This document shows, one piece after another, positions 1 to 6,198 of a DNA stretch of 7,816 nt. A program made the position numbers and the translations under genes. This stretch comes from Solirubrobacteraceae bacterium. Its GTDB lineage: Bacteria; Actinomycetota; Thermoleophilia; Solirubrobacterales; Solirubrobacteraceae. The number at the start of each line of letters is the position of its first letter. Position 1 is the stretch's first letter. The stretch lies in assembly GCA_025455895.1 (NCBI GenBank), contig JALOLQ010000101.1, forward strand, positions 1 through 7,816, read 5' to 3'. The notes beneath the pieces are model-generated. The model was given only the letters and a program-made list of their open reading frames with translations. It had not been told where the DNA came from and did no database searches.

Positions 1-12
1 CCCCCACGCCGA

Positions 13-29
13 GCCCGCGGCCCGCGGGC
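13..29 (-). terminator. GC palindrome after the leftward operon, possible terminator hairpin
   Basis: A perfect 17-base palindrome (GCCCGCGG, a central C, CCGCGGGC) lies 12 bases beyond the stop codon of the last minus-strand gene. As RNA it could form a 6-7 bp all-GC stem with a small loop. No T-run follows it on the minus strand, so it is not a classic intrinsic terminator. U-tract-less hairpins have been proposed as terminators in high-GC actinobacteria. In DNA this rich in GC, short palindromes also arise by chance, so only the position supports the call. Confidence 0.3.
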
Positions 30-41
30 CCGCCGGCGCGC

Positions 42-416
42 CTACACCTCCCGCCGGTGCCACCACTCCCGCAGCACCGCGCAGCGCCCGTCGTCGCCGA
101 ACGCCGCCACGAGCACCCCGTCGAGCTCGACGCGGCGCTCCCCCGGCACCTGGGTGAAGGTCGCGTGCCAGTGCGCGACGCCCGTCGCCTGGTGGACCGC
201 GACGACCGTCGCGTCGTACTCGACGTCCCGGTGCGTACGCCCCGCGCCCGCGGCCCACAGCGCCTCGATCGCCGCGCGCCCGCGCGCGGGCGCCGCCCAC
301 GGCCCGGCGTGGTACTCCGCGTCCTCGGCGAAGAGGGCGCCGGCGCCCGCGGCGTCACCGCCCGCCCACGCGAGCCCGTACGCGCGCAGCCAGGCGGCGA
401 ACTGCTCGCCGGTCAT
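42..416 (-). CDS. SnoaL-like / NTF2-fold family protein (124 aa)
   Basis: A small cytoplasmic protein of the SnoaL-like, nuclear transport factor 2 (NTF2) fold superfamily. No signal peptide or membrane segment is visible. The pattern fits the cone-shaped alpha+beta fold: an N-terminal helix with a W-x-x-x-D segment (about 12-22), F-A-E-D-A-x-Y (about 29-35), the G-R-A-A-I-E-A-L-W helix (about 46-54), then strands rich in H, W and F that form the pocket, ending in R-E-W-W-H-R-R-E-V. Length is typical for a single-domain member. Members include small enzymes (isomerases, cyclases, hydrolases) and binding proteins, so substrate cannot be assigned. The ATG overlaps the upstream TGA by one base (TGATG), with no obvious own ribosome site, implying translational coupling to the release-factor-like gene. 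It is the last gene of the leftward operon. Confidence 0.8.
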   Translation of the reverse strand: MTGEQFAAWLRAYGLAWAGGDAAGAGALFAEDAEYHAGPWAAPARGRAAIEALWAAGAGRTHRDVEYDATVVAVHQATGVAHWHATFTQVPGERRVELDGVLVAAFGDDGRCAVLREWWHRREV

Positions 417-1570
417 CAGTAGCGCAGCAGCGCCGCGATCCCGCCGACGGCGCCCAGCTCGGTGCCCTCGCCGACCTCGTTCGGCAGCGAGGTCACCGCG
501 CCGCCGCCCGAGATCGCCGCCTCGACCGCCTTCTCGGCGAAGAACCGCGCCGGCGAGCCGCGCAGCAGCCCCGCCGCCGCCGGGTTCCCGGCGACCGTCT
601 CGGCGTAGTCGCGGTAAGGGTCGATCAGCAGGCGATCGACGCGGCCCTCCGTGAGCGCGGCGCTGACCTCGGTCACGCCGGTCGCCCCGGCGCCGCCGGC
701 GCGTGAGCGCTCGATCGCCTCGGCGACGAACCCCCGCGCGCGGTCCGCCCAGAGCCCGAGCAGCACCGGCTCGGCGCGTTCGGCGATCTCCGCCGGCGAG
801 TGGTCGGCGAGGTTCAGCGAGACGGTGCCGACGACGCGCCCGCGGGTGCCCTGCGCCAGCTCCGCCTCGAGGTCCGCGGCGAGGCTGCCCTCACCCGCCA
901 GCGCGATCCGCCGCCAGCCCAGCTCGCCGACGCGGCGGTCGATCGCCGCGGCCGCCTCGCGGCGAAAGCCCTCGCGCGCGTTCTCGGTGCGCGCGCGGAT
1001 CGCCTCGACGTTGTGGCCGGTCTGGACGCCGCGCCCCGGGTTGCCGGCGGTGAAGCCGCTGTAGTCCTTCCACTCGCCGAACTCGACCTCGTACGAGCCG
1101 CCCTCGACCTCGGCCACGCGTCCGCCCTCCCACGAGAGCAGCCGGATCGAGTCGTTGCCGACGAGCACGAGCCCGGTCGGGGCGCCGCGGTCGGCCACGG
1201 CGACGAGCGGCAGGATGTACGGGCTCGCGTCCCACACGACGGTCGTGCGGGTGATCGGCAGCTGGAGCGTGGACACCCGGTCGAACGAGCCGTCCGCCGC
1301 CAGGAAGCGCACGACGCTGCGCCCGCGGTCGGCCGGGCTGAGCGCCTTGGCCCAGCTCTCCATGTCGGCCGCGGCGGCGCGCAGCGCCTTGAGCTCGTCG
1401 CCCTCGAGGCCCTCCTCGGCCGCGCGCAGGCCGTTGCGCAGCTCGATCGGCCACGCCGGCTCGCCGTGCGTGTTCTGCGGGTCGCGCGGATCGGTGCGGA
1501 TCAGCGCGCTGAGCACGGGCGCACCCGGCTCGTGAGCGGCGAGCTCGCGCAGCTCCTGGGCGGACGGCAT
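416..1570 (-). CDS. Bacterial aeRF1-like (Rv2629/Vms1-type) release-factor-family protein, 384 aa
   Basis: Resembles the bacterial archaeo-eukaryotic release factor (baeRF) group, which includes mycobacterial Rv2629 and is related to eRF1 and the peptidyl-tRNA hydrolase Vms1/Ankzf1. Visible features are an N-terminal mixed region (1-160), a central G-N-P-G-R-G-V-Q-T-G-H-N segment (177-187) leading into a long charged helix (188-215), a strand-turn R-R-I-A-L-A-G-E-G (220-228) and a C-terminal alpha/beta region with V-D-R-L-L-I-D (311-317). No GGQ tripeptide is present, so peptidyl-tRNA hydrolysis like eRF1's cannot be claimed; a ribosome-associated role under stress is the family-level guess. 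The start at 1570 is chosen because AGGAGG lies 6 bases upstream and overlaps the stop of the stress-protein gene. The frame stays open upstream only because of a frameshift in that gene. Length is close to Rv2629. It is co-transcribed with the usp gene upstream and the SnoaL-like gene downstream. Confidence 0.78.
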   Translation of the reverse strand: MPSAQELRELAAHEPGAPVLSALIRTDPRDPQNTHGEPAWPIELRNGLRAAEEGLEGDELKALRAAAADMESWAKALSPADRGRSVVRFLAADGSFDRVSTLQLPITRTTVVWDASPYILPLVAVADRGAPTGLVLVGNDSIRLLSWEGGRVAEVEGGSYEVEFGEWKDYSGFTAGNPGRGVQTGHNVEAIRARTENAREGFRREAAAAIDRRVGELGWRRIALAGEGSLAADLEAELAQGTRGRVVGTVSLNLADHSPAEIAERAEPVLLGLWADRARGFVAEAIERSRAGGAGATGVTEVSAALTEGRVDRLLIDPYRDYAETVAGNPAAAGLLRGSPARFFAEKAVEAAISGGGAVTSLPNEVGEGTELGAVGGIAALLRY

Positions 1571-1576
1571 GGCGGA

Positions 1577-1582
1577 CCTCCT
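1577..1582 (-). promoter_or_regulatory. Ribosome binding site AGGAGG that fixes the start of the release-factor-like gene
   Basis: A perfect AGGAGG on the minus strand, 6 bases before the ATG at 1570. It overlaps the TAG stop (1583-1581) of the restored stress-protein frame as TAGGAGG. This stop plus ribosome-site arrangement is strong evidence that two separate genes exist here, not one 529-residue fusion protein. Confidence 0.85.
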
Positions 1583-2005
1583 AGTCCTGGGGGGGAATGA
1601 CGGTGACGGGGCGGCCGGCGCGGTGCAGCAGCTCGTGCGAGGTGCTGCCGAGCGCGCCGCGCAGCGGGCTGAAGCCGCGCGAGCCGACGCGACGATCTCG
1701 TCGGCGCCGCGGGTCTCGGCGACCGTGGCGATCGACGCGGCCGGGTGACCGCCGAGCAGCTCGGTGACCACCTCGACGCCCTCGACCTCGGGCAGCTCGC
1801 CGAGGACCCGGCGGCCGTGCTCCTTGTGCTCGGCGACGGCGTGCTCGTACGTCGTGCCGCCGAGCATGCCGGGCGGCAGGTCGTAGGCGTAGACGACGTA
1901 GAGCCTGCCGCCGGCGCCGGCGCGCCCGGCGGCGAAGTGCACCGCCGCCTGCGACGTCGGCGAGCCGTCGAAGCCGACGACGATCGTCCGTCCCTCACCG
2001 CTCAT
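1581..2005 (-). pseudogene. Universal stress protein (UspA family) with a one-base frameshift near 1688-1690
   Basis: The N-terminal 105 residues are a clear UspA-fold start: strand T-I-V-V-G-F-D-G-S (7-15), helix, strand L-Y-V-V-Y-A, and G-H-P-A-A-S-I-A-T-V-A-E-T-R-G-A-D-E-I-V (86-105). After V105 the open frame turns into Ala/Arg/Ser-rich sequence unlike any Usp. Moving to the next frame at 1688 at once restores the family's ATP-loop region, V-G-S-R-G-F-S-P-L-R-G-A-L-G-S, then S-H-E-L-L-H-R-A-G-R-P-V-T-V-I-P-P and a TAG at 1583-1581. A single lost base in a GCG-GTC context (read as GCGTC) explains it. The corrected protein would be about 141 residues, normal for a single-domain Usp. AGGAGG at 2012-2017 gives a strong ribosome site 6 bases before the ATG. 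As written, the product loses its nucleotide-binding loop. A sequencing error in GC-rich DNA is as likely as a true mutation. First gene of the leftward operon. Confidence 0.85.
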
Positions 2006-2088
2006 CCGCTGCCTCCTGATCGAGTGGACCCGGGCACATCATGACGCGCGCTCGCGTGCCGCGCGTGCATGGGGCAGGATGCCGCCCC
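2006..2088. promoter_or_regulatory. Divergent intergenic region between the usp and acyltransferase operons
   Basis: These 83 bases lie between two start codons on opposite strands, so promoters for both operons should lie here or extend into the genes. The minus-strand ribosome site AGGAGG is at 2012-2017. I see no convincing -35/-10 pair. The best plus-strand -10-like string is CAGGAT (2075-2080), which would place a transcript start close to the ATG at 2089 and give a nearly leaderless mRNA. A 7-base direct repeat CGCGTGC occurs at 2053-2059 and 2062-2068. Shared divergent control is an inference from layout. Confidence 0.5.
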
Positions 2089-2096
2089 ATGAGCAC
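2065..2096 (+). promoter_or_regulatory. Inverted repeat overlapping the acyltransferase start codon
   Basis: CATGGGGC (2068-2075) and GCCCCATG (2084-2091) are perfect 8-bp reverse complements around an 8-base loop. The right arm contains the ATG start at 2089-2091, and the loop holds the only ribosome-site-like AGGA (2076-2079). Allowing a two-base GA bulge, the stem extends through GTGC (2065-2068) pairing with GCAC (2093-2096). As RNA it would pair the start codon; as DNA it could be an operator. No named regulator's box was recognised. Confidence 0.5.
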
Positions 2097-3489
2097 CAGG
2101 CACACGATGGGCAGCGCGGACGCCGCCTGGCTGCGGATGGACCGGCCGGAGAACCTCATGGTCATCAACGCCGTGATGTGGTTCGACGAGCGGCCGGACT
2201 GGGACCGCCTGCGCGAGGTGATCCGCGAGCGCCTCGTCGAGCCCTACCCGCGCTTCCGCCAGCGCGCCGTCGGCGGCGCGCCGGTCGTCGGCCGGCCCGC
2301 CTGGGAGGACGACCCCGCCTTCGACCTCGACCTGCACCTGCACCGCGTCGCGCTCCCCGCGCCCGGCGACGACGCGGCGCTCCAGGCGTTCGTCGCCGAC
2401 CGGATGGTCGTCCCGCTCGACCGCTCGCGCCCGCTGTGGGAGTACCACCTGATCGACGGCTACCGCGGCGGCGCCGCCGTGCTCGCGCGGATCCACCACG
2501 CGATCGCCGACGGCATCGCCCTCGCCCGCGTGATGCTCTCGCTCACCGACGCGACGCCGCAGGACGGCGGCCGCACGCTCACGCCGCCGGATCCCGGGCA
2601 CCCGCACCGCGGGCCGCTCGACGCCGTCCTGCGCCCCGCCGCCGCGGCGCTCGGCGCGACCCGCGCGGCGGCGGGCGCGCTGCTGCACGAGGGCGTCGAG
2701 GTGGTCACCCACCCGAAGCACACGATCGACCTCGCCGCGCACGCGCGCGACGACGCGCAGGCGCTCGCGAAGCTCGTGCTCGCCGGCAGCGACGCGGACA
2801 CCGTCCTGCGCGGGCACGCCGGGATCCCCGAGCGGGTCGCGTGGTCGCCGCCGCTCGACCTCCCCGAGATCAAGGACGTCGCCCACGACCACGGCGCGAC
2901 GGTCAACGACGTGCTCGTCGCCGCGCTGACCGGCGCGCTGCGCGACTACCTGCTGGCGCGCGAGAGCCTCGTCGACGGCATCCGCGTGCTCGTGCCGTTC
3001 AACCTGCGCGGGCTCGACGAGCCGCTGCCGCGCGATCTGGGCAACCGCTTCGGCCTCGTCACGCTCCCGCTGGCCGTCGGCCTCGAGAAGCCGCTCGAGC
3101 GCCTGCGCGCGGTGATGCGCGAGATGGCGAAGATCAAGACCTCGCCCGAGGGCGTCGTGAGCTACGCCGTCCTCAGCACCATGGGCGCGACGCCCCAGCA
3201 GGTCGAGACCGCGCTCGTGGACCTCTTCAGCGCGTCGGGCTCGGCGGTCGTCACGAACGTGCCCGGCCCGCGCGAGCCGGTCTACCTCGCGGGGACCGAG
3301 GTGGCGGGCGTGCTCGTCTGGGCGCCGGTCTCCGGGAACATGGCGATGAGCGTCTCGATCTTCAGCTACGCGGGCACGGTGCGGGTCGGCGTGATGACCG
3401 ACGCCGGCCTGATCCCGGACCCCGAGGCGATCGTCGCCGGGTTCGCCGCCGAGCTGGAGCGCCTCGCCGCGCTGCCGGCGTCTGCGTAG
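2089..3489 (+). CDS. WS/DGAT-family O-acyltransferase (wax ester synthase / diacylglycerol acyltransferase), copy 1, 466 aa
   Basis: Transfers an acyl group from acyl-CoA to a long-chain alcohol (wax ester) or diacylglycerol (triacylglycerol), usually at the membrane or lipid-droplet surface. The catalytic H-H-A-I-A-D-G is at 136-142 (general base His137), preceded by the conserved P-L-W (115-117), followed by N-D (273-274) and the C-terminal N-V-P-G-P (390-394). Length is normal. The N-terminus D-A-A-W-L-R-M-D-R-P-E-N-L-M-V-I differs from the usual D-A-x-F-L with P-M-H-x-G, marking a distinct subgroup. The ATG at 2089 is preferred over the in-frame ATG at 2041 because it has AGGA upstream and places the catalytic histidines at the same residue numbers as the second copy; ATG 2107 is also possible. 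No transmembrane helix stands out. It faces a stress-protein operon and precedes adhE by 96 bases. Whether it prefers alcohols or diacylglycerol cannot be told from sequence. Confidence 0.93.
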   Translation: MSTRHTMGSADAAWLRMDRPENLMVINAVMWFDERPDWDRLREVIRERLVEPYPRFRQRAVGGAPVVGRPAWEDDPAFDLDLHLHRVALPAPGDDAALQAFVADRMVVPLDRSRPLWEYHLIDGYRGGAAVLARIHHAIADGIALARVMLSLTDATPQDGGRTLTPPDPGHPHRGPLDAVLRPAAAALGATRAAAGALLHEGVEVVTHPKHTIDLAAHARDDAQALAKLVLAGSDADTVLRGHAGIPERVAWSPPLDLPEIKDVAHDHGATVNDVLVAALTGALRDYLLARESLVDGIRVLVPFNLRGLDEPLPRDLGNRFGLVTLPLAVGLEKPLERLRAVMREMAKIKTSPEGVVSYAVLSTMGATPQQVETALVDLFSASGSAVVTNVPGPREPVYLAGTEVAGVLVWAPVSGNMAMSVSIFSYAGTVRVGVMTDAGLIPDPEAIVAGFAAELERLAALPASA

Positions 3490-3585
3490 TCCGCACGGAC
3501 GCGCACCCGCCGCTCCCCCGGATGCCGCGCCCGCGCGCGGCCGCGATCGTCGGCGTGTCCGTCCACGAGGGGAGAGGACTCCGGC
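3490..3585 (+). promoter_or_regulatory. Gap before adhE, with strong ribosome site at 3571-3578
   Basis: This 96-base gap contains a short hairpin, GTCCG-CA-CGGAC (3489-3500), starting in the stop codon of the preceding gene, and a purine-rich ribosome site GGAGAGGA (3571-3578) 7 bases before the adhE ATG. No clear promoter, terminator T-run or Rex-type TTGTG/CACAA site is seen. The gap is long enough for a separate adhE promoter, so co-transcription with the upstream acyltransferase is likely but not certain. Confidence 0.45.
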
Positions 3586-6198
3586 ATGACCGGCACGACG
3601 ACGGCACCCACCGTCACGCAGGACCAGATCGAGCTCAGTCCGGAGCAGCAGGCCCGGATGGAGGACTATGTCGCCCGCGCCCGCGGGGCGGCCGACGCAC
3701 TGCGCGGCCTCGACCAGGAACAGGTCGACCGGATCGTCTGGGCGATGGTCGTCGCCGGGCTCGAGCACGCGGTCGAGCTGGCGGCGCTGGCGATCGAGGA
3801 GACCGGCTTCGGCGTCTTCGAGGACAAGGTCGTCAAGAACTACATCGCCACCGAGTTCCTCTACGACTACCTGAAGGACAAGAAGACGGTCGGCGTGATC
3901 GGCACCGATCCCGAGCGCGGGATCGAGGAGGTGGCCGAGCCGATCGGCGTCGTGCTCGCGCTGCTGCCGATCACGAACCCGACCTCGACCGCGCTCTTCA
4001 AGGCGATCGTCGGCGTGAAGACGCGCAACGCGATGCTCTTCCGCCCGTCGGCGCGCGCGGCGCGCTGCGCGATCCGGGCGATCGAGGTCGTCCAGCAGGC
4101 CGGCGAGGCCGCGGGCCTGCCGAAGGACGCGCTCCAGGTGATCCCGGACCCGACGCTCGACATCTCGCAGTACCTCTTCCACCACGACGGCGTCGACTTC
4201 ATCTGGACGACCGGCGGCCCGAAGGCGGTCGCGGCGACGAACCGCGCGGGCAAGCCGTGCATCGGCGTCGGCTCGGGCAACGCGCCGGTCTACGTCCACG
4301 GCTCGGCCGACCTGCGCATGGCCGTCGTCGACATCCTCGTCTCGAAGACGTTCGACGCCTCGCTGATCTGCCCGGCCGAGCAGACCGTCGTCGTCGACGA
4401 CGCGGTCTACGACGAGCTCGTCGCCGAGTTCGAGCGGATGGGCGCGCGGCTGCTCACCGAGGAGGAGACCGCGCGCCTCGCGCAGGTGGCGATGACCGAG
4501 GACGGCACGATGGAGATGGCCGCGCTCGGGCGCTCGTGCGTGGACCTCGCGGGCCTGGCGAAGATCCCCGCCGACGCGCGCGACAAGGTGCTGCTCGCCG
4601 CGCTCCCGAGCGACCTCGAGGAGCTGGCCGCACACCCGCTCGTCGCCGAGAAGCTCATGCCGGTCCTGGGCCTCGTGCGCTCGCCCTCGGTCGAGCACGG
4701 GATCGACGCGTGCGTGCTCGTGACCGAGCACGACGGCCTCGGCCACACCTCCGCGGTGTACGCCCGCGACGAGGACGTGATCGAGCGCTTCTCGCGCGCG
4801 GTGCGCACCGGCCGGATCCTCGTCAACGCACCGACCGCGGTCGGCGCGCTCGGCGGCGTCTACAACTCGATGACGCCGACGTTCTCGCTCGGCTGCGGGA
4901 CGTGGGGCGGCTCGACGACCACCGACAACGTCAACTACCGCAACCTCATGAACATCAAGACGGTCTCCCGCCGGCAGGCCCCGCCGCAGTGGTTCCGCGT
5001 CCCGTCGGACACGTACTTCAACCCCGGCTCGCTCGACAGCCTGCGCGAGGTCGAGGCCCGCCAGGTGGTGCTCATCACCGACCCGGACACCGAACGGCGC
5101 GGCGTCGCCGACGAGGTCCGCGCGCACCTGCGCCCGGGGGCCTCGGTGCACGTCTTCAGCGAGGTCTCCCCGGAGCCCCCGGAGGACGAGATCCGCGCCG
5201 GCGTGCGCGTGATGGGCGACCTGTCGCCGGACCTCATCGTCGCCGTCGGCGGCGGCTCGGTGCTCGACGCGGCGAAGGCGATCCGGCTCTTCCACGAGAG
5301 CCCGGAGCTGTCGATGCGCGAGCTGTCGCTGCCGTTCCTCGACGCGCGCAAGCGCGTCGCGCAGTACCCGCAGGTCGAGCACGCCGCGCGGCTCGTGGCG
5401 ATCCCGACCACCGCGGGCACCGGCTCGGAGGTCTCGCCCGCGGCGGTGCTCACCGCGGACGGGCGCAAGATCACGCTCGTCGACTACTCGCTCGTGCCGG
5501 ACATGGCGATCGTCGAGCCGAAGCTCACGCTGACGATGCCGCCGCACATGACGGCCGACACGGGGATCGACGCGCTCACCCACGCGCTCGAGGCCGCCGT
5601 GTCGATCTTCGCCTCGCCCTACACCGACGCGTTCTGCATGCAGGCGATGAACCTCATCTTCGACGCGCTGCCGAAGGCGTACGCGGACGGGAGCGACCTC
5701 GCCGCGCGCACCGCGATGGCCAACGCGGCGACGATCGCCGGGCTCGCGTTCTCGAACGCGTTCGTCGGGGTCAACCACGCGCTCGCCCACGCGGTCGGCG
5801 CGCGGTTCAAGATCGCGCACGGGCGCGCGAACGGGATCTTCCTGCCGCACGTCCTGCGCTACAACGCCTCGCTGCCGACGAAGTTCATGCCGGCGCCGGG
5901 CTACGCCGCCTACGTCGCGCCGGAGAAGTACGCGCAGGCCGCGTGGATCCTCGGCGTCGGCGGGCGCGACGAGGCCGCGCGGCGCGAGACGCTGTTCGCG
6001 CGCGTCGACGACCTGCTCGAGACGGTCGGGATGCCCGGCTCGCTGGCCGAGATGGGCATCGCGCGCGAGGAGTTCGAGGCCGCGATCCCGGAGCTGGCGC
6101 TGGCGGCGTTCAACGACCCGAGCATGCGCACGAACCCGCGGATCCCGCTGCTCGACGAGCTGACCGGGCTGCTGCGGGCGGGCTACGAGGGACGCTGA
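3586..6198 (+). CDS. adhE: Bifunctional acetaldehyde-CoA / alcohol dehydrogenase AdhE, 870 aa
   Basis: Reduces acyl-CoA (classically acetyl-CoA) to aldehyde and then alcohol with two NADH; family members form cytoplasmic filaments (spirosomes). The N-terminal aldehyde dehydrogenase half (about 15-445) has N-P-T-S-T (131-135), G-V-G-S-G-N-A-P (227-234) and catalytic Cys262 in I-C-P-A-E-Q. A linker with the family-typical N-I-K-T-V segment and Y-F-x-x-G-S-L (about 455-480) leads to the iron-dependent alcohol dehydrogenase half. There the nucleotide-binding G-G-G-S is at 555-558, T-A-G-T-G-S-E-V follows at about 610, and the iron ligands Asp662, His666, His731 and His745 are all present with canonical spacing. 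Both active sites look intact. It is slightly shorter than the E. coli enzyme (891), lacking the Lys/Ala-rich tail. Small differences are Pro after Cys262 (E. coli Ala) and G-G-G-S-V-L-D instead of G-G-G-S-P-M-D. The stop overlaps the next ATG (TGATG). Chain-length preference is unknown; the acyltransferase neighbours hint at substrates beyond C2. Confidence 0.95.
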   Translation: MTGTTTAPTVTQDQIELSPEQQARMEDYVARARGAADALRGLDQEQVDRIVWAMVVAGLEHAVELAALAIEETGFGVFEDKVVKNYIATEFLYDYLKDKKTVGVIGTDPERGIEEVAEPIGVVLALLPITNPTSTALFKAIVGVKTRNAMLFRPSARAARCAIRAIEVVQQAGEAAGLPKDALQVIPDPTLDISQYLFHHDGVDFIWTTGGPKAVAATNRAGKPCIGVGSGNAPVYVHGSADLRMAVVDILVSKTFDASLICPAEQTVVVDDAVYDELVAEFERMGARLLTEEETARLAQVAMTEDGTMEMAALGRSCVDLAGLAKIPADARDKVLLAALPSDLEELAAHPLVAEKLMPVLGLVRSPSVEHGIDACVLVTEHDGLGHTSAVYARDEDVIERFSRAVRTGRILVNAPTAVGALGGVYNSMTPTFSLGCGTWGGSTTTDNVNYRNLMNIKTVSRRQAPPQWFRVPSDTYFNPGSLDSLREVEARQVVLITDPDTERRGVADEVRAHLRPGASVHVFSEVSPEPPEDEIRAGVRVMGDLSPDLIVAVGGGSVLDAAKAIRLFHESPELSMRELSLPFLDARKRVAQYPQVEHAARLVAIPTTAGTGSEVSPAAVLTADGRKITLVDYSLVPDMAIVEPKLTLTMPPHMTADTGIDALTHALEAAVSIFASPYTDAFCMQAMNLIFDALPKAYADGSDLAARTAMANAATIAGLAFSNAFVGVNHALAHAVGARFKIAHGRANGIFLPHVLRYNASLPTKFMPAPGYAAYVAPEKYAQAAWILGVGGRDEAARRETLFARVDDLLETVGMPGSLAEMGIAREEFEAAIPELALAAFNDPSMRTNPRIPLLDELTGLLRAGYEGR

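Noticed and set aside
57..654. Plus-strand open frames over the leftward operon
   Set aside because: Arg/Ala/Pro-rich composition with no motifs; they mirror the codon bias of the minus-strand genes.
416..2005. A continuous 529-residue open frame, apparently a Usp/release-factor fusion
   Set aside because: The joining segment is low-complexity out-of-frame translation; the neighbouring frame restores the Usp C-terminus with a stop overlapping a perfect AGGAGG for a separate ATG.
2023..2036. CCCGGG-centred string in the divergent region as a DosR-type box
   Set aside because: The palindrome core is too short and lacks the GGGACT/AGTCCC halves.
2041..2088. An in-frame ATG at 2041 adding 16 residues to the first acyltransferase
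   Set aside because: The extra residues do not resemble the family, no ribosome site precedes it, and it would move the catalytic histidines away from their position in the second copy.
2002..5850. A very long antisense open frame opposite the first acyltransferase and adhE
   Set aside because: The product is Arg/Asp/His/Val-rich without recognisable motifs, as expected opposite GC3-biased genes. The plus-strand genes have intact catalytic motifs.
2079..6197. A plus-strand frame open for over 4 kb upstream of the second acyltransferase
   Set aside because: The translation is Arg/Pro/Ala-rich shadow of genes in another frame; the true start is the ATG at 6198, where family homology begins.
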